Shown here: positions 42,215 through 49,866 of the stretch, one piece after another | Layout: every line of letters begins with the position of its first letter | Position numbering within the stretch: position 1 is the first letter of the stretch | Assembly (NCBI RefSeq): GCF_017310015.1 | Contig: NZ_CP022297.1 | Span: 682,001 to 746,000 of the forward strand | Direction: 5' to 3' | DNA length: 64,000 bases | Source: Marinobacterium iners | Lineage (GTDB): Bacteria; Pseudomonadota; Gammaproteobacteria; Pseudomonadales; Balneatricaceae | Notes under the pieces: model-generated | Told to the model about the DNA's origin: nothing | Database searches by the model: none | What the model saw: only the letters and a program-made list of their open reading frames with translations | Program-made: the position numbers and the translations under genes

Positions 42215-43594
42215 ATGAACAACATATCGAACCCCTCTGCCGGGCGAATGCCCGCACAGCAATGGTCCACCCGTCTTGCCTTCGTGCTGGCCGCTGCCGG
42301 TGCAGCGGTCGGGCTGGGCAATATCTGGAAATTTCCCTATATCGCTGGTGAAAATGGCGGCGGTGCCTTTGTGCTGGTCTATCTGGCATGTATCGCTGTA
42401 TTGGGGCTGCCACTGCTGATGGCCGAAGTACTGATCGGTCGGCGCGGTCAGCAGAATCCGGTCAACTCCATGGCGGCTCTGGCACAGGAGGCAGGTGCCA
42501 GCCCACTGTGGAAAAACGTCGGCCGGTTGGGCGTGTTGACCGGCTTTCTGTTGCTCAGCTTCTATGTGGTGGTAGCTGGCTGGGCCCTGGCCTATATCCC
42601 TTTGACCGCCAGTGGTGTATTTGCCCAGCTGCAGCCAGCTGAAATCGGGCAGCAATTTGATGCGCATCTGCACAACCCGTGGGTATTGATTGGCTGGGGT
42701 ACGCTGGTATTGGTGTTGACGCTGGGGATCGTCGGACGGGGTGTGCGCAGTGGTCTGGAAAAGGCTGCTAATCTGTTGATGCCGCTGCTGTTCCTGTTTC
42801 TGGTTATCTTGGTGGGCTTTGCCGCCAGCAGTGGTCACTTTGCACAAGCGGCCGCCTTCATGTTCAGCCCCGATTTCAGCAAGCTCAGCGCCTCCGGCAT
42901 TTTACTGGCGCTGGGGCATGCCTTTTTTACCCTGAGCATCGGCGGTGGTGCGATGATGGTGTACGGCTCCTACCTGCCCAAGTCGGTGTCGATTGTGCGC
43001 ACCTCCATCCTGATTGCCATACTGGATACAGCGGCTGCGCTGCTGGCGGGCATGGCGATTTTTCCGATTGTATTCGCGCATGGTCTCGAACCGGCAGGTG
43101 GTCCTGGGCTGATTTTCGTAACCCTGCCAATCGCTTTTGGTCAGATGCCGTTTGGCACGCTGTTTGGTACCTTGTTCTTCGTCATGCTGTCGGTAGCGGC
43201 ACTTACCTCGGCATTCTCCTTGATTGAGCCGGCCATTGCCTGGCTGACAGAAAAGCGTGGCATGTCGCGGCTTAAAGCCTGCCTGCTCGGTGGCGGGGGC
43301 ATCTGGTTGTTGAGCCTGGGTACAGTATTTTCCTTCAATATCGGTGCCGACTGGACCCTGGCCGGAAAGACATTTTTTGAGGCGCTGGATTATCTTACCT
43401 CTGGCTGGATGCTGCCACTGGGAGCTTTGTGCATGGCGTTGTTCACAGCCTGGGTTATGAAGCCGGAACATACGGCTGAAGAGTTGGGTGCACGCAAAGG
43501 GGTGTTGCGTATCTGGTTGCGGCTCATGCGCTATCTGGTACCGGTGATTATCCTGGTGATCTTTTTGCAGGCAGTGGGCGTCATTGCATTGTAG
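42215..43594 (+). CDS. Neurotransmitter:sodium symporter family transporter
   Basis: A 459-residue NSS/SNF (LeuT-fold) protein with 11-12 helices. The first helix has the hallmark 'AAAGAAVGLGNIWKFPYIAGENGGGAFVLVY' (about 28-58), which lines the Na+ and substrate sites. Family members import amino acids or related amines with Na+; the substrate cannot be read here. It lies between the TonB2 operon and the receptor gene but has its own leader with a hairpin at the start. Confidence 0.92.
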   Translation: MNNISNPSAGRMPAQQWSTRLAFVLAAAGAAVGLGNIWKFPYIAGENGGGAFVLVYLACIAVLGLPLLMAEVLIGRRGQQNPVNSMAALAQEAGASPLWKNVGRLGVLTGFLLLSFYVVVAGWALAYIPLTASGVFAQLQPAEIGQQFDAHLHNPWVLIGWGTLVLVLTLGIVGRGVRSGLEKAANLLMPLLFLFLVILVGFAASSGHFAQAAAFMFSPDFSKLSASGILLALGHAFFTLSIGGGAMMVYGSYLPKSVSIVRTSILIAILDTAAALLAGMAIFPIVFAHGLEPAGGPGLIFVTLPIAFGQMPFGTLFGTLFFVMLSVAALTSAFSLIEPAIAWLTEKRGMSRLKACLLGGGGIWLLSLGTVFSFNIGADWTLAGKTFFEALDYLTSGWMLPLGALCMALFTAWVMKPEHTAEELGARKGVLRIWLRLMRYLVPVIILVIFLQAVGVIAL

Positions 43595-43604
43595 TTCGGT
43601 GCAT

Positions 43605-43629
43605 AAAAAAGGCGCCCACAAGGAGCGCC
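43605..43629 (-). terminator. Intrinsic terminator of the TonB-dependent receptor gene
   Basis: On the minus strand GGCGCTC pairs with GGGCGCC (one G-U) and is followed by six T residues. It may also stop the convergent transporter transcript. Confidence 0.8.
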
Positions 43630-43652
43630 AAATGAATGAGGGTTGCTTCTGG

Positions 43653-45932
43653 TCAGAAGCGGTAGTTGGCGGAGAGCCAGAAGTTGCGTGATTTCGCTTT
43701 CACGTTGTAGTCGTCGATGTAGTTGGGATCCCAGGTTGCACCGCCATCTTCTGTTGTGAAAATGGTCTGGTAGCTGGTGAAATCTTCATCCAGCAGGTTG
43801 TTGATGCGTGCGTTGACCGTGAAGTTTTTCGTCACGTTGTAGCTCGCACCCAGATGAAAGATGGTGTAGTCCTTGTAGAATTCCGGGTAATCCACGTCAG
43901 ATGACCAGCCGCGTGGCGTACTGGTGAAGCGCTCTGAACGCATTTCAGCGGTAAGGTAGGTGCTGAATTGCGGTGTTGCCTGCCAGTTCAGTGTTGCGTT
44001 GGCCATGTGTTTGGCTGTGCCACTCAGAGGCTGACCTTCGTTGGCACCGCTGGTGATGCGCGCATCGGTGTAGGTATAGTTGGCGCGCAGGTATAGTGTG
44101 GGGGTCAGCTGATATTTACCCGCCAACTCAATGCCGTCAATTTTGGCACTGTCGATGTTGATCAGCTGACTGAAGGTGTAACCATCGCCCAGCACCCGAT
44201 TCCATTCCGGTGCCAGGTTGGCACAGTTGCCAGTGTTAGCGGCTGGGTCATCGCAGTGGTAGATACCATCACCACTCTCGATCTTGTCCTTGAACTTGTT
44301 CGAGAATATGGTGGCGTTAAAGTTGTGGCCTTCCGGATGTGAGTAGTAGATCGCCAACTCGCTGTTGACGCTCGTTTCAGGCTGCAGGTCCGGCGTACCA
44401 TGGAAGGGGCGTGTACCCTGACCACCAAAACCGGTGATGCCGTTATACAGATCGCTTGCCTTGGGGGCTTTATAGCCTGTGCTGACGCCGCCTTTCAGAG
44501 TCCACTCGGGTGTCAGATTCCAGTTGGCATAGACGCGAGGGCTGATATGACCACCAAAAATATTGTGGTGGTCATAGCGGACACCGCCGGTCAGAGTGAA
44601 GGCATCAGTCATCCCCCAGTTGTCTTCGGCAAAAAGTGACCACTGCTTGTGTTCCTGTACGCTGCCATTGGCAAAACCGCTGCCATTCATGCCAAACGTG
44701 CCATCTTCCATTTCGGCATCAATGTACTGACCGCCATATACCAGCCAGTGATCACCGATTTGTGAGTCCAGTTTGACATCCAGAGTGGTCTGGCGGGTTT
44801 CCAGTGCTCGTTTGGGGCGAGGCAGCAATGCCGCTTCTATCTCGGCATCCGTCGCACCGTCAGCCACCATCTGGTCATATTGCAGTCTTTCTGTTGCTGT
44901 CAGTGGCAGAGTGCGACCATCATTGCTGGTGGCAACATGGTGCAAGGTGATATCTGAGTGGCCAAAGGCCCAGTCACCCTCATGGCGTACGGAAAACTGA
45001 TCACGGCTGAACTGCTGCTCCAGGGCGTAACCTGCACGCGGCAAACGGTTAACGCTGTCAGTGGTGCCAAGAGGGTTTGCACCATCGGATGGTTTGTTGT
45101 CGTAGGTTTGCTCGGATGTCTCGTAATCAAAGCTCAGATTCTGATTATCCGCCGGCTTGAAATCCAGCCGGATACCAAGGTTATGATTTTCATTCTCGGT
45201 GGTTTTGCCGCCAGCGCCATAGCCCAGCTCACGCGGTACCGGGTTACCGTTCGGGTCAACAATCTCAGCAAAATTGGGCTCTGAAGCATCACGCTCATAC
45301 AGGCTGCCGCGAATGCCGATATTGAGAGTGTCCTGAATCAATGGGCCACTTACGGCGAAATCGGTTGTGGTGTCATTGCCGAAGTCGTCGTTGGTCTGAT
45401 GGGTACGGCTGTGTGAAACCGAACCGTGCCACTCGGTACTGTTGCGTTTGGTGATGATGTTGATGACGCCACCCAGTGCGTCGGCTCCATACAAAGTTGA
45501 GGCCGGGCCACGGATGATTTCGATGCGCTCGATCATCTCCTTGGGCGGGATGTGGTTGAACTGGTTGCCGCCAAAGTTGTTCGGATAGATGTCACCCACG
45601 TTGTTCTGACGCTTGCCGTCGATCAGGATCAGAGTGTAATCAGCCCCCATGCCACGAATACTGATGCCACCCTGGCCGGTTTTGTCAGTAGTTTCACCCA
45701 CATCGATACCCTCTACTTCACGCACTGCATCCAGCAGAGTGATATAGGGTTTTTTGTCCAGCTCTTCACGGGTGATTACGGTGATGGATGCAGGTGCATC
45801 TGTGAGTTTCTGCTCGATACCAGCGGCACTGATCACCATGGTATCCAGCTTGACGGCTTCTTCCGCATGGATGGATGCAGAGATGGCGGCACTCAAGGCG
45901 ATTGCAGCAGTGCGGTAATGTGACTTCCTCAC
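43653..45932 (-). CDS. TonB-dependent outer-membrane receptor, ferric siderophore type
   Basis: A 759-residue TonB-dependent receptor. It has a signal peptide (to about residue 23), a TonB-box region 'LDTMVISAAG', a plug domain ('ASITVITREELDKKPYITLLDAV', 'GISIRGMGADYTLILIDGKRQ', 'ERIEIIRGPASTLYGADALGGVINIITK') and a 22-strand barrel ending 'NFWLSANYRF' with the terminal Phe needed for assembly. It most resembles FepA/CirA/BfrA-type catecholate receptors, but the ligand is not assignable. A Cys pair, 'YHCDDPAANTGNCAN', suggests a disulfide-locked extracellular loop. The start is GTG with AAGGA upstream. Fur boxes lie upstream. Confidence 0.93.
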   Translation of the reverse strand: MRKSHYRTAAIALSAAISASIHAEEAVKLDTMVISAAGIEQKLTDAPASITVITREELDKKPYITLLDAVREVEGIDVGETTDKTGQGGISIRGMGADYTLILIDGKRQNNVGDIYPNNFGGNQFNHIPPKEMIERIEIIRGPASTLYGADALGGVINIITKRNSTEWHGSVSHSRTHQTNDDFGNDTTTDFAVSGPLIQDTLNIGIRGSLYERDASEPNFAEIVDPNGNPVPRELGYGAGGKTTENENHNLGIRLDFKPADNQNLSFDYETSEQTYDNKPSDGANPLGTTDSVNRLPRAGYALEQQFSRDQFSVRHEGDWAFGHSDITLHHVATSNDGRTLPLTATERLQYDQMVADGATDAEIEAALLPRPKRALETRQTTLDVKLDSQIGDHWLVYGGQYIDAEMEDGTFGMNGSGFANGSVQEHKQWSLFAEDNWGMTDAFTLTGGVRYDHHNIFGGHISPRVYANWNLTPEWTLKGGVSTGYKAPKASDLYNGITGFGGQGTRPFHGTPDLQPETSVNSELAIYYSHPEGHNFNATIFSNKFKDKIESGDGIYHCDDPAANTGNCANLAPEWNRVLGDGYTFSQLINIDSAKIDGIELAGKYQLTPTLYLRANYTYTDARITSGANEGQPLSGTAKHMANATLNWQATPQFSTYLTAEMRSERFTSTPRGWSSDVDYPEFYKDYTIFHLGASYNVTKNFTVNARINNLLDEDFTSYQTIFTTEDGGATWDPNYIDDYNVKAKSRNFWLSANYRF

Positions 45933-46031
45933 GTCTCTATCCTTTTCTCATTTCTAATTGGTTTTATATACAGCGAACCTGACACGGGTGTTCAAGTGGG
46001 AGGGAATCTAGCAACCAAAAATAAAAACGTC

Positions 46032-46050
46032 AATAAAAAGAATCATTATC
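46032..46050 (-). promoter_or_regulatory. Fur box proximal to the TonB-dependent receptor
   Basis: AATAAAAAGAATCATTATC matches the Fur consensus in 15 of 19 positions by my count, 100 bases upstream of the receptor start. Confidence 0.8.
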
Positions 46051-46115
46051 ATTTAGATTAAATTTGTTTTGTTCCCGCGGTTTCCCCAATAACGCAGTGG
46101 CAGGATACAAAACTT

Positions 46116-46134
46116 TACACTGATAATCATTATC
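46116..46134 (+). promoter_or_regulatory. Fur box proximal to the PepSY-type gene
   Basis: TACACTGATAATCATTATC matches the Fur consensus in 16 of 19 positions, the best in the window, and overlaps a second half-match running to 46140. A candidate promoter (TTGATG 46140, TATAGT 46161, 15-base spacer) lies immediately downstream. Confidence 0.85.
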
Positions 46135-46199
46135 ATTCGTTGATGGTGATTGAGAATTGTTATAGTCTTTTGCGCTCTGCCGGTGATGGGGTCGTGGTA

Positions 46200-46883
46200 A
46201 TGAATGGGGCAACACAAAGCGTGATGAGTGTTGATCAAACTGAAATGGAGCGTGTCTCTGAAGGCGCGCAAGGGAATGCTCAAGCTCGCAGCCGCTGGCT
46301 GCGCCGTTTGATGACTTGGCACTGGATCAGCTCGGCGCTGGCGCTTTTTGGCATGCTGCTGTTTGCGTTCACTGGTATCACCCTCAATCATGCCGGGCAG
46401 ATTCCGGCGACGCCGGTGGTTGAGACCGTTGAGGCCCGGCTCCCGCCCGAACTGATTGAGTCTCTGTCATCGCGGACTGACGCTTCTCCGGCAAATCTGC
46501 CCGGTGACCTGCGTCGCTGGCTGGGGAAGGAGGGCATAGGTTTGGGTAACGCCCAGCCTGAATGGTCCGACTATGAACTTTACGTATCGCTGCCGCGTCC
46601 CGGCGGTGATGCATGGCTTAGTGTGGATTTCGAATCCGGCGAGCTGCTGTATGAATCCACCGATCGTGGCTGGATCTCCTATCTGAATGACCTGCACAAG
46701 GGGCGTAATACCGGCACCGCCTGGAGCTGGTTCATCGACCTCTTCGCCGTACTGTGCATCGTGTTCTGCCTGACGGGGCTTGGGGTTCTCTATTTACATG
46801 CGCGGGAGCGGATCAGTGTCTGGCCGATTACGGGGCTGGGTGTCATGGTGCCGCTGCTGCTTGCCATATTGCTGGTGCATTGA
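46200..46883 (+). CDS. PepSY-associated membrane protein
   Basis: A 227-residue membrane protein with 'RLMTWHWISSALALFGMLLFAFTGITLNHA' (helix 1), a periplasmic PepSY-like segment ('DYELYVSLPRPGGDAWLSVDFESGELLYESTDRGWISYLNDLHKGR') and two C-terminal helices. The WHW and 'NDLHKGR' histidines are typical of PepSY-TM proteins that may bind heme and carry electrons across the inner membrane, as in ferric-siderophore reductases (family inference). ATG 46200 was chosen because the probable -10 lies at 46161-46166; earlier in-frame starts would precede the transcript. Confidence 0.8.
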   Translation: MNGATQSVMSVDQTEMERVSEGAQGNAQARSRWLRRLMTWHWISSALALFGMLLFAFTGITLNHAGQIPATPVVETVEARLPPELIESLSSRTDASPANLPGDLRRWLGKEGIGLGNAQPEWSDYELYVSLPRPGGDAWLSVDFESGELLYESTDRGWISYLNDLHKGRNTGTAWSWFIDLFAVLCIVFCLTGLGVLYLHARERISVWPITGLGVMVPLLLAILLVH

Positions 46884-46909
46884 CTGTGCATCTTGATCGA
46901 GGAGCGTTT

Positions 46910-47428
46910 ATGCAATGGAAAACAACGGCAGCGGCTGCGCTGCTGGCTGTGGGCAGTTCAACCGCCATGGCCGCTGAATTGAAACTGGATGTGGAGATAC
47001 CGGCGCTGCAGGTGGCGGAATACCACCGGCCCTATGTAGCGATCTGGATCGAAACCGACAAGGGGCGGCATCAGACCGATTTGGCGGTCTGGTACGACCT
47101 GGAGCTGAAAGACAACGAAGGCACCAAATGGCTCAAGGACTTGCGCCAGTGGTGGCGTCGCAGCGGCCGTCAGCTGGAGTTTCCGGTGGATGGCCTTTCG
47201 GGCGCAACCCGCCCGGTGGGCACCCACTCGCTGACCTTTGGTGATGAGCATGCAGGGCTGGTGGCCATGAAGCCAGGTGACTATCAGCTGGTGGTGGAAG
47301 CGGCCCGTGAAGTGGGTGGCCGTGAGCTGCTCAAGCTCCCGTTCACCTGGCCGGTTGCGGCCGCCAGCGAGCAGACTCAGAACGGCGAACATGAGTTGGG
47401 TCGTGTAACCCTCTCACTCAAGCCCTGA
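46910..47428 (+). CDS. DUF2271 periplasmic protein
   Basis: A 172-residue exported protein (signal peptide cleaved near 'STAMAAELK') with 'YVAIWIETDKGRHQTDLAVWYD' and 'WWRRSGRQLEFPVDGLSGATRPVG' matching DUF2271. The predicted fold is beta-rich. The family is uncharacterised and usually found beside PepSY-TM and flavodoxin or FMN-binding genes. It is cotranscribed with the PepSY gene, 26 bases upstream. Confidence 0.85.
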   Translation: MQWKTTAAAALLAVGSSTAMAAELKLDVEIPALQVAEYHRPYVAIWIETDKGRHQTDLAVWYDLELKDNEGTKWLKDLRQWWRRSGRQLEFPVDGLSGATRPVGTHSLTFGDEHAGLVAMKPGDYQLVVEAAREVGGRELLKLPFTWPVAAASEQTQNGEHELGRVTLSLKP

Positions 47429-47489
47429 TAGCAGCGGTTTTGAGTGATTGCGCTCGTGTAACCGTCCCCATTCAAACAAGGAGAATACA

Positions 47490-48299
47490 ATGAATCTGAA
47501 ACAACTGGCTGCCTGTTCACTGCTGGCCCTGGGCATGGGCGCTTCCATCGAAGCTCAGGCGCATCGTGCCTGGATGCTGCCCTCCGCGACCGTCCTGTCT
47601 GGCGAAAACGCCTGGGTCACCGTAGACGGCGCCATCTCCAACAATCTGTTCTATTTTGAACACCACCCTCTGCAGCTGAACAATCTGGAGATTCTGTCGC
47701 CGAGTGGTAAATTGGTTGAAGCGCAGAATCAGGCTACTGGGAAATACCGTTCGGTATTTGATGTGGAGTTGGCAGAAGAGGGTACTTACACTCTGCAAAA
47801 CCGCAACCAGGGCGTGTTTGGTCGTTACAAACTGGAAGGTGAGATGAAACGCTGGCGTGGCAGTGTAGACGAAATCAGCCAGATTCCGGCTGAAGCGGAA
47901 GATCTGCGCCTGAGTGAAATCGATAGTCGCATGCAGGTGTTTGTCACCAAGGGCGCCCCGACCGATGCCAACTTCAAAACCAGCGGTCAGGGCATCGAGT
48001 TGGTGCCGGTAACCCATCCGAATGATCTGTTTACTGGCGAACCGGTGGAGTTTCGCTTTTTGCTCGATGGTGAGCCGGCGGCTGATCTCGAAGTCACCCT
48101 GATCCGTCACGGCATCCGTTATCGTGATCAGGTTGAAGAGATCATTGTGAAATCCGATGCCAAGGGTCAGGTCAATCTGGAATTCAGCGAGCCGGGCATG
48201 TACTGGCTGGAAGTTGAGGCAGAGCGGGACAGCAAGCTGCTTGAAGGCGCCAAGCGTCGTCTGAGCTACAGCGCTACTCTGGAGGTGCTGCCGCTTTGA
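47490..48299 (+). CDS. DUF4198 periplasmic protein (NikM-like family)
   Basis: A 269-residue exported protein with a signal peptide ending 'IEAQAHRAWMLPS'. The mature protein begins with His, a frequent feature of DUF4198 and often a metal-binding N-terminus. The body is beta-sandwich: 'LSGENAWVTVDGAISNNLFYFEHHPL', 'ELVPVTHPNDLFTGEPVEFRFLLDGEPAADLEVTLIRHG', 'FSEPGMYWLEVEAE'. The Pfam family was first noted beside nickel/cobalt uptake genes. A strong AAGGAG lies before ATG 47490. Metal delivery or chelate handling is inference. Confidence 0.85.
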   Translation: MNLKQLAACSLLALGMGASIEAQAHRAWMLPSATVLSGENAWVTVDGAISNNLFYFEHHPLQLNNLEILSPSGKLVEAQNQATGKYRSVFDVELAEEGTYTLQNRNQGVFGRYKLEGEMKRWRGSVDEISQIPAEAEDLRLSEIDSRMQVFVTKGAPTDANFKTSGQGIELVPVTHPNDLFTGEPVEFRFLLDGEPAADLEVTLIRHGIRYRDQVEEIIVKSDAKGQVNLEFSEPGMYWLEVEAERDSKLLEGAKRRLSYSATLEVLPL

Positions 48300-48913
48300 G
48301 GCATGCAGGCAAACTGATTCTTGCACTGCTGGCGCTGACCACGGCGCTGGTCTGGCAGATGGAGGACCTTGGCTCGGGCCGGCAGTGGCTGGCAACGCTG
48401 GTGCTGTCGGCCTACGCCCTGCTGTTGTGGTGGGCAAAGGTGCGCAGGCAGCGGCAGCAACCGGCTGTCAGTGGTGAAGCGGACTACCTGATCGCCTATG
48501 CCACTGAAACCGGCACCGCCCGCCAGCTGGCACAGCAGATGCGCAAGCGACTGGGCAAACAGGGCTGCACTGCAGCCCTGACCGAGCTCAACCGGTTGGC
48601 GGATCAGTCGCTGCCCGCCAAGGCGCTGCTGCTGGTCGCCAGTACCACTGGCCAGGGTGATGCCCCGCGCACAGGGGATCGCTGGCCAACCAACGATGAC
48701 CTCAAGCGCTATGTGGACCTGCCCTTTGCCGTGCTGGCGCTGGGGGATCGCAGTTATCCACAGTTCTGTGCCTTCGGTCTGTCGGTTGCCGGTCAACTGC
48801 AGCAGGCGGGTGCCAAACCGCTATTCGCGCCGGTGCAGGTCAGTCAGGCTGACCCGGCCATGGTCAACTACTGGTATCAGTGTCTGCAGAAGGCGGCTGA
48901 CATTCCGGTCTGA
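48296..48913 (+). CDS. Membrane-anchored flavodoxin-domain protein
   Basis: A 205-residue protein with two N-terminal hydrophobic segments ('LILALLALTTALVW', 'WLATLVLSAYALLLWW'). A flavodoxin-like domain follows: FMN phosphate loop 'YATETGTARQLAQQM', then 'VASTTGQGDAP' and 'LALGDRSYPQFCAFG'. The FAD/NADPH reductase half of CysJ-type flavoproteins is absent, so it needs an external electron source. The start is TTG 48296 overlapping the DUF4198 stop, with GGAGG ten bases upstream. It closes the PepSY-DUF2271-DUF4198 set. Confidence 0.85.
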   Translation: MRHAGKLILALLALTTALVWQMEDLGSGRQWLATLVLSAYALLLWWAKVRRQRQQPAVSGEADYLIAYATETGTARQLAQQMRKRLGKQGCTAALTELNRLADQSLPAKALLLVASTTGQGDAPRTGDRWPTNDDLKRYVDLPFAVLALGDRSYPQFCAFGLSVAGQLQQAGAKPLFAPVQVSQADPAMVNYWYQCLQKAADIPV

Positions 48914-48951
48914 TTTTGCTGCAATAGACGCATTATCAGACAGGACTTCAT

Positions 48952-49677
48952 GTGGCCGCTTCCAACCCTTCATTTTTATCCCGTTATCTGCTTCGTCCCC
49001 TGTGGCGAGTGCTTTGGCGTGCCCTGCTGGTATGGTTGATTGTAACCGCGGTTGTGACAGTGGCGCTGCGTTATGTGGACCCGCCGTTCTGGTCCTGGAT
49101 GATCTGGCGTGGTATCACCACACCTGAAGGCTACCCCGATCGCTACAGCCACCAATGGATGGACCTGGATGCCATACCGTTGCACATGCAGCTGGCGGTG
49201 GTGGCGGCCGAGGATCAGCGTTTTCCCCTGCATGGGGGGGTGGATTTCAAGGAGCTGGAGCAGGCAATACGCGATGCGATGGCGGGCGATACTCTGCGCG
49301 GGGCCAGCACTCTGACTCAGCAAACCGCCAAGAACCTGTTTCTTTGGCCGGGGCGTGACTGGACCCGCAAGGGGCTTGAGTTGCCGCTGGCACTGCTGCT
49401 GGAGCAGATATGGGGCAAGCGTCGTACGCTGGAGGTCTATCTCAATATTGTCGAGTTCGCGCCCGGTGTGTACGGGGTCGGAGCGGCCAGTGAGTACTGG
49501 TTTGACAAGCCGGTACAGCGGCTGAGCCGAAATGAGGCTGCACGGCTGGCGGCGATACTGCCCAACCCCTGGGTCTATTCGGCTCAGCCGCCTTCGCGTC
49601 ATGTGCGCCAGCGTACTGACTGGGTATTGCGTCAGATGCAGCAACTGGGGCCAGACTGGATCGTCAATATCGAGTGA
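48952..49677 (+). CDS. mtgA: MtgA, monofunctional peptidoglycan glycosyltransferase
   Basis: A 241-residue GT51 enzyme with one N-terminal helix and the glycosyltransferase motifs 'AVVAAEDQRFPLHGG' (catalytic Glu), 'RGASTLTQQTAKNLFL', 'KRRTLEVYLNIVEFAPGVYGVGAA' and 'RLAAILPNP'. It polymerises lipid II glycan strands without a transpeptidase domain. The GTG start at 48952 fits; an overlapping ATG two bases earlier is out of frame. It is unrelated to the iron genes upstream, with a 38-base gap. Confidence 0.95.
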   Translation: MAASNPSFLSRYLLRPLWRVLWRALLVWLIVTAVVTVALRYVDPPFWSWMIWRGITTPEGYPDRYSHQWMDLDAIPLHMQLAVVAAEDQRFPLHGGVDFKELEQAIRDAMAGDTLRGASTLTQQTAKNLFLWPGRDWTRKGLELPLALLLEQIWGKRRTLEVYLNIVEFAPGVYGVGAASEYWFDKPVQRLSRNEAARLAAILPNPWVYSAQPPSRHVRQRTDWVLRQMQQLGPDWIVNIE

Positions 49678-49826
49678 TGGTTATAAGCTGTTCAGTTTTT
49701 ATGCTTGTTGTGACAGAATTGCGCGTTTCCACGCACGCAACTGCAGGCTCCATGAACCGTCGGCAGTGATCCCGTGTACTTCCTCTTTCCGCTTTCGTGT
49801 CGGTGTACCAGACTGAACGGAAGAAC

Positions 49827-49847
49827 GTTGCGGCTGATCGCCGTAAC
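49827..49847 (+). promoter_or_regulatory. Hairpin in the leader of the NhaC-family gene
   Basis: GTTGCGGC pairs with GCCGTAAC (one G-U) around TGATC, 19 bases before the ATG. A further short stem (TTGCG/CGCAA, about 49715-49740) lies upstream. The 189-base leader (49678-49866) has no frame and may be regulatory; I could not match it to a known riboswitch class. Confidence 0.4.
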
Positions 49848-49866
49848 CCAGAACGGATGATGACCG

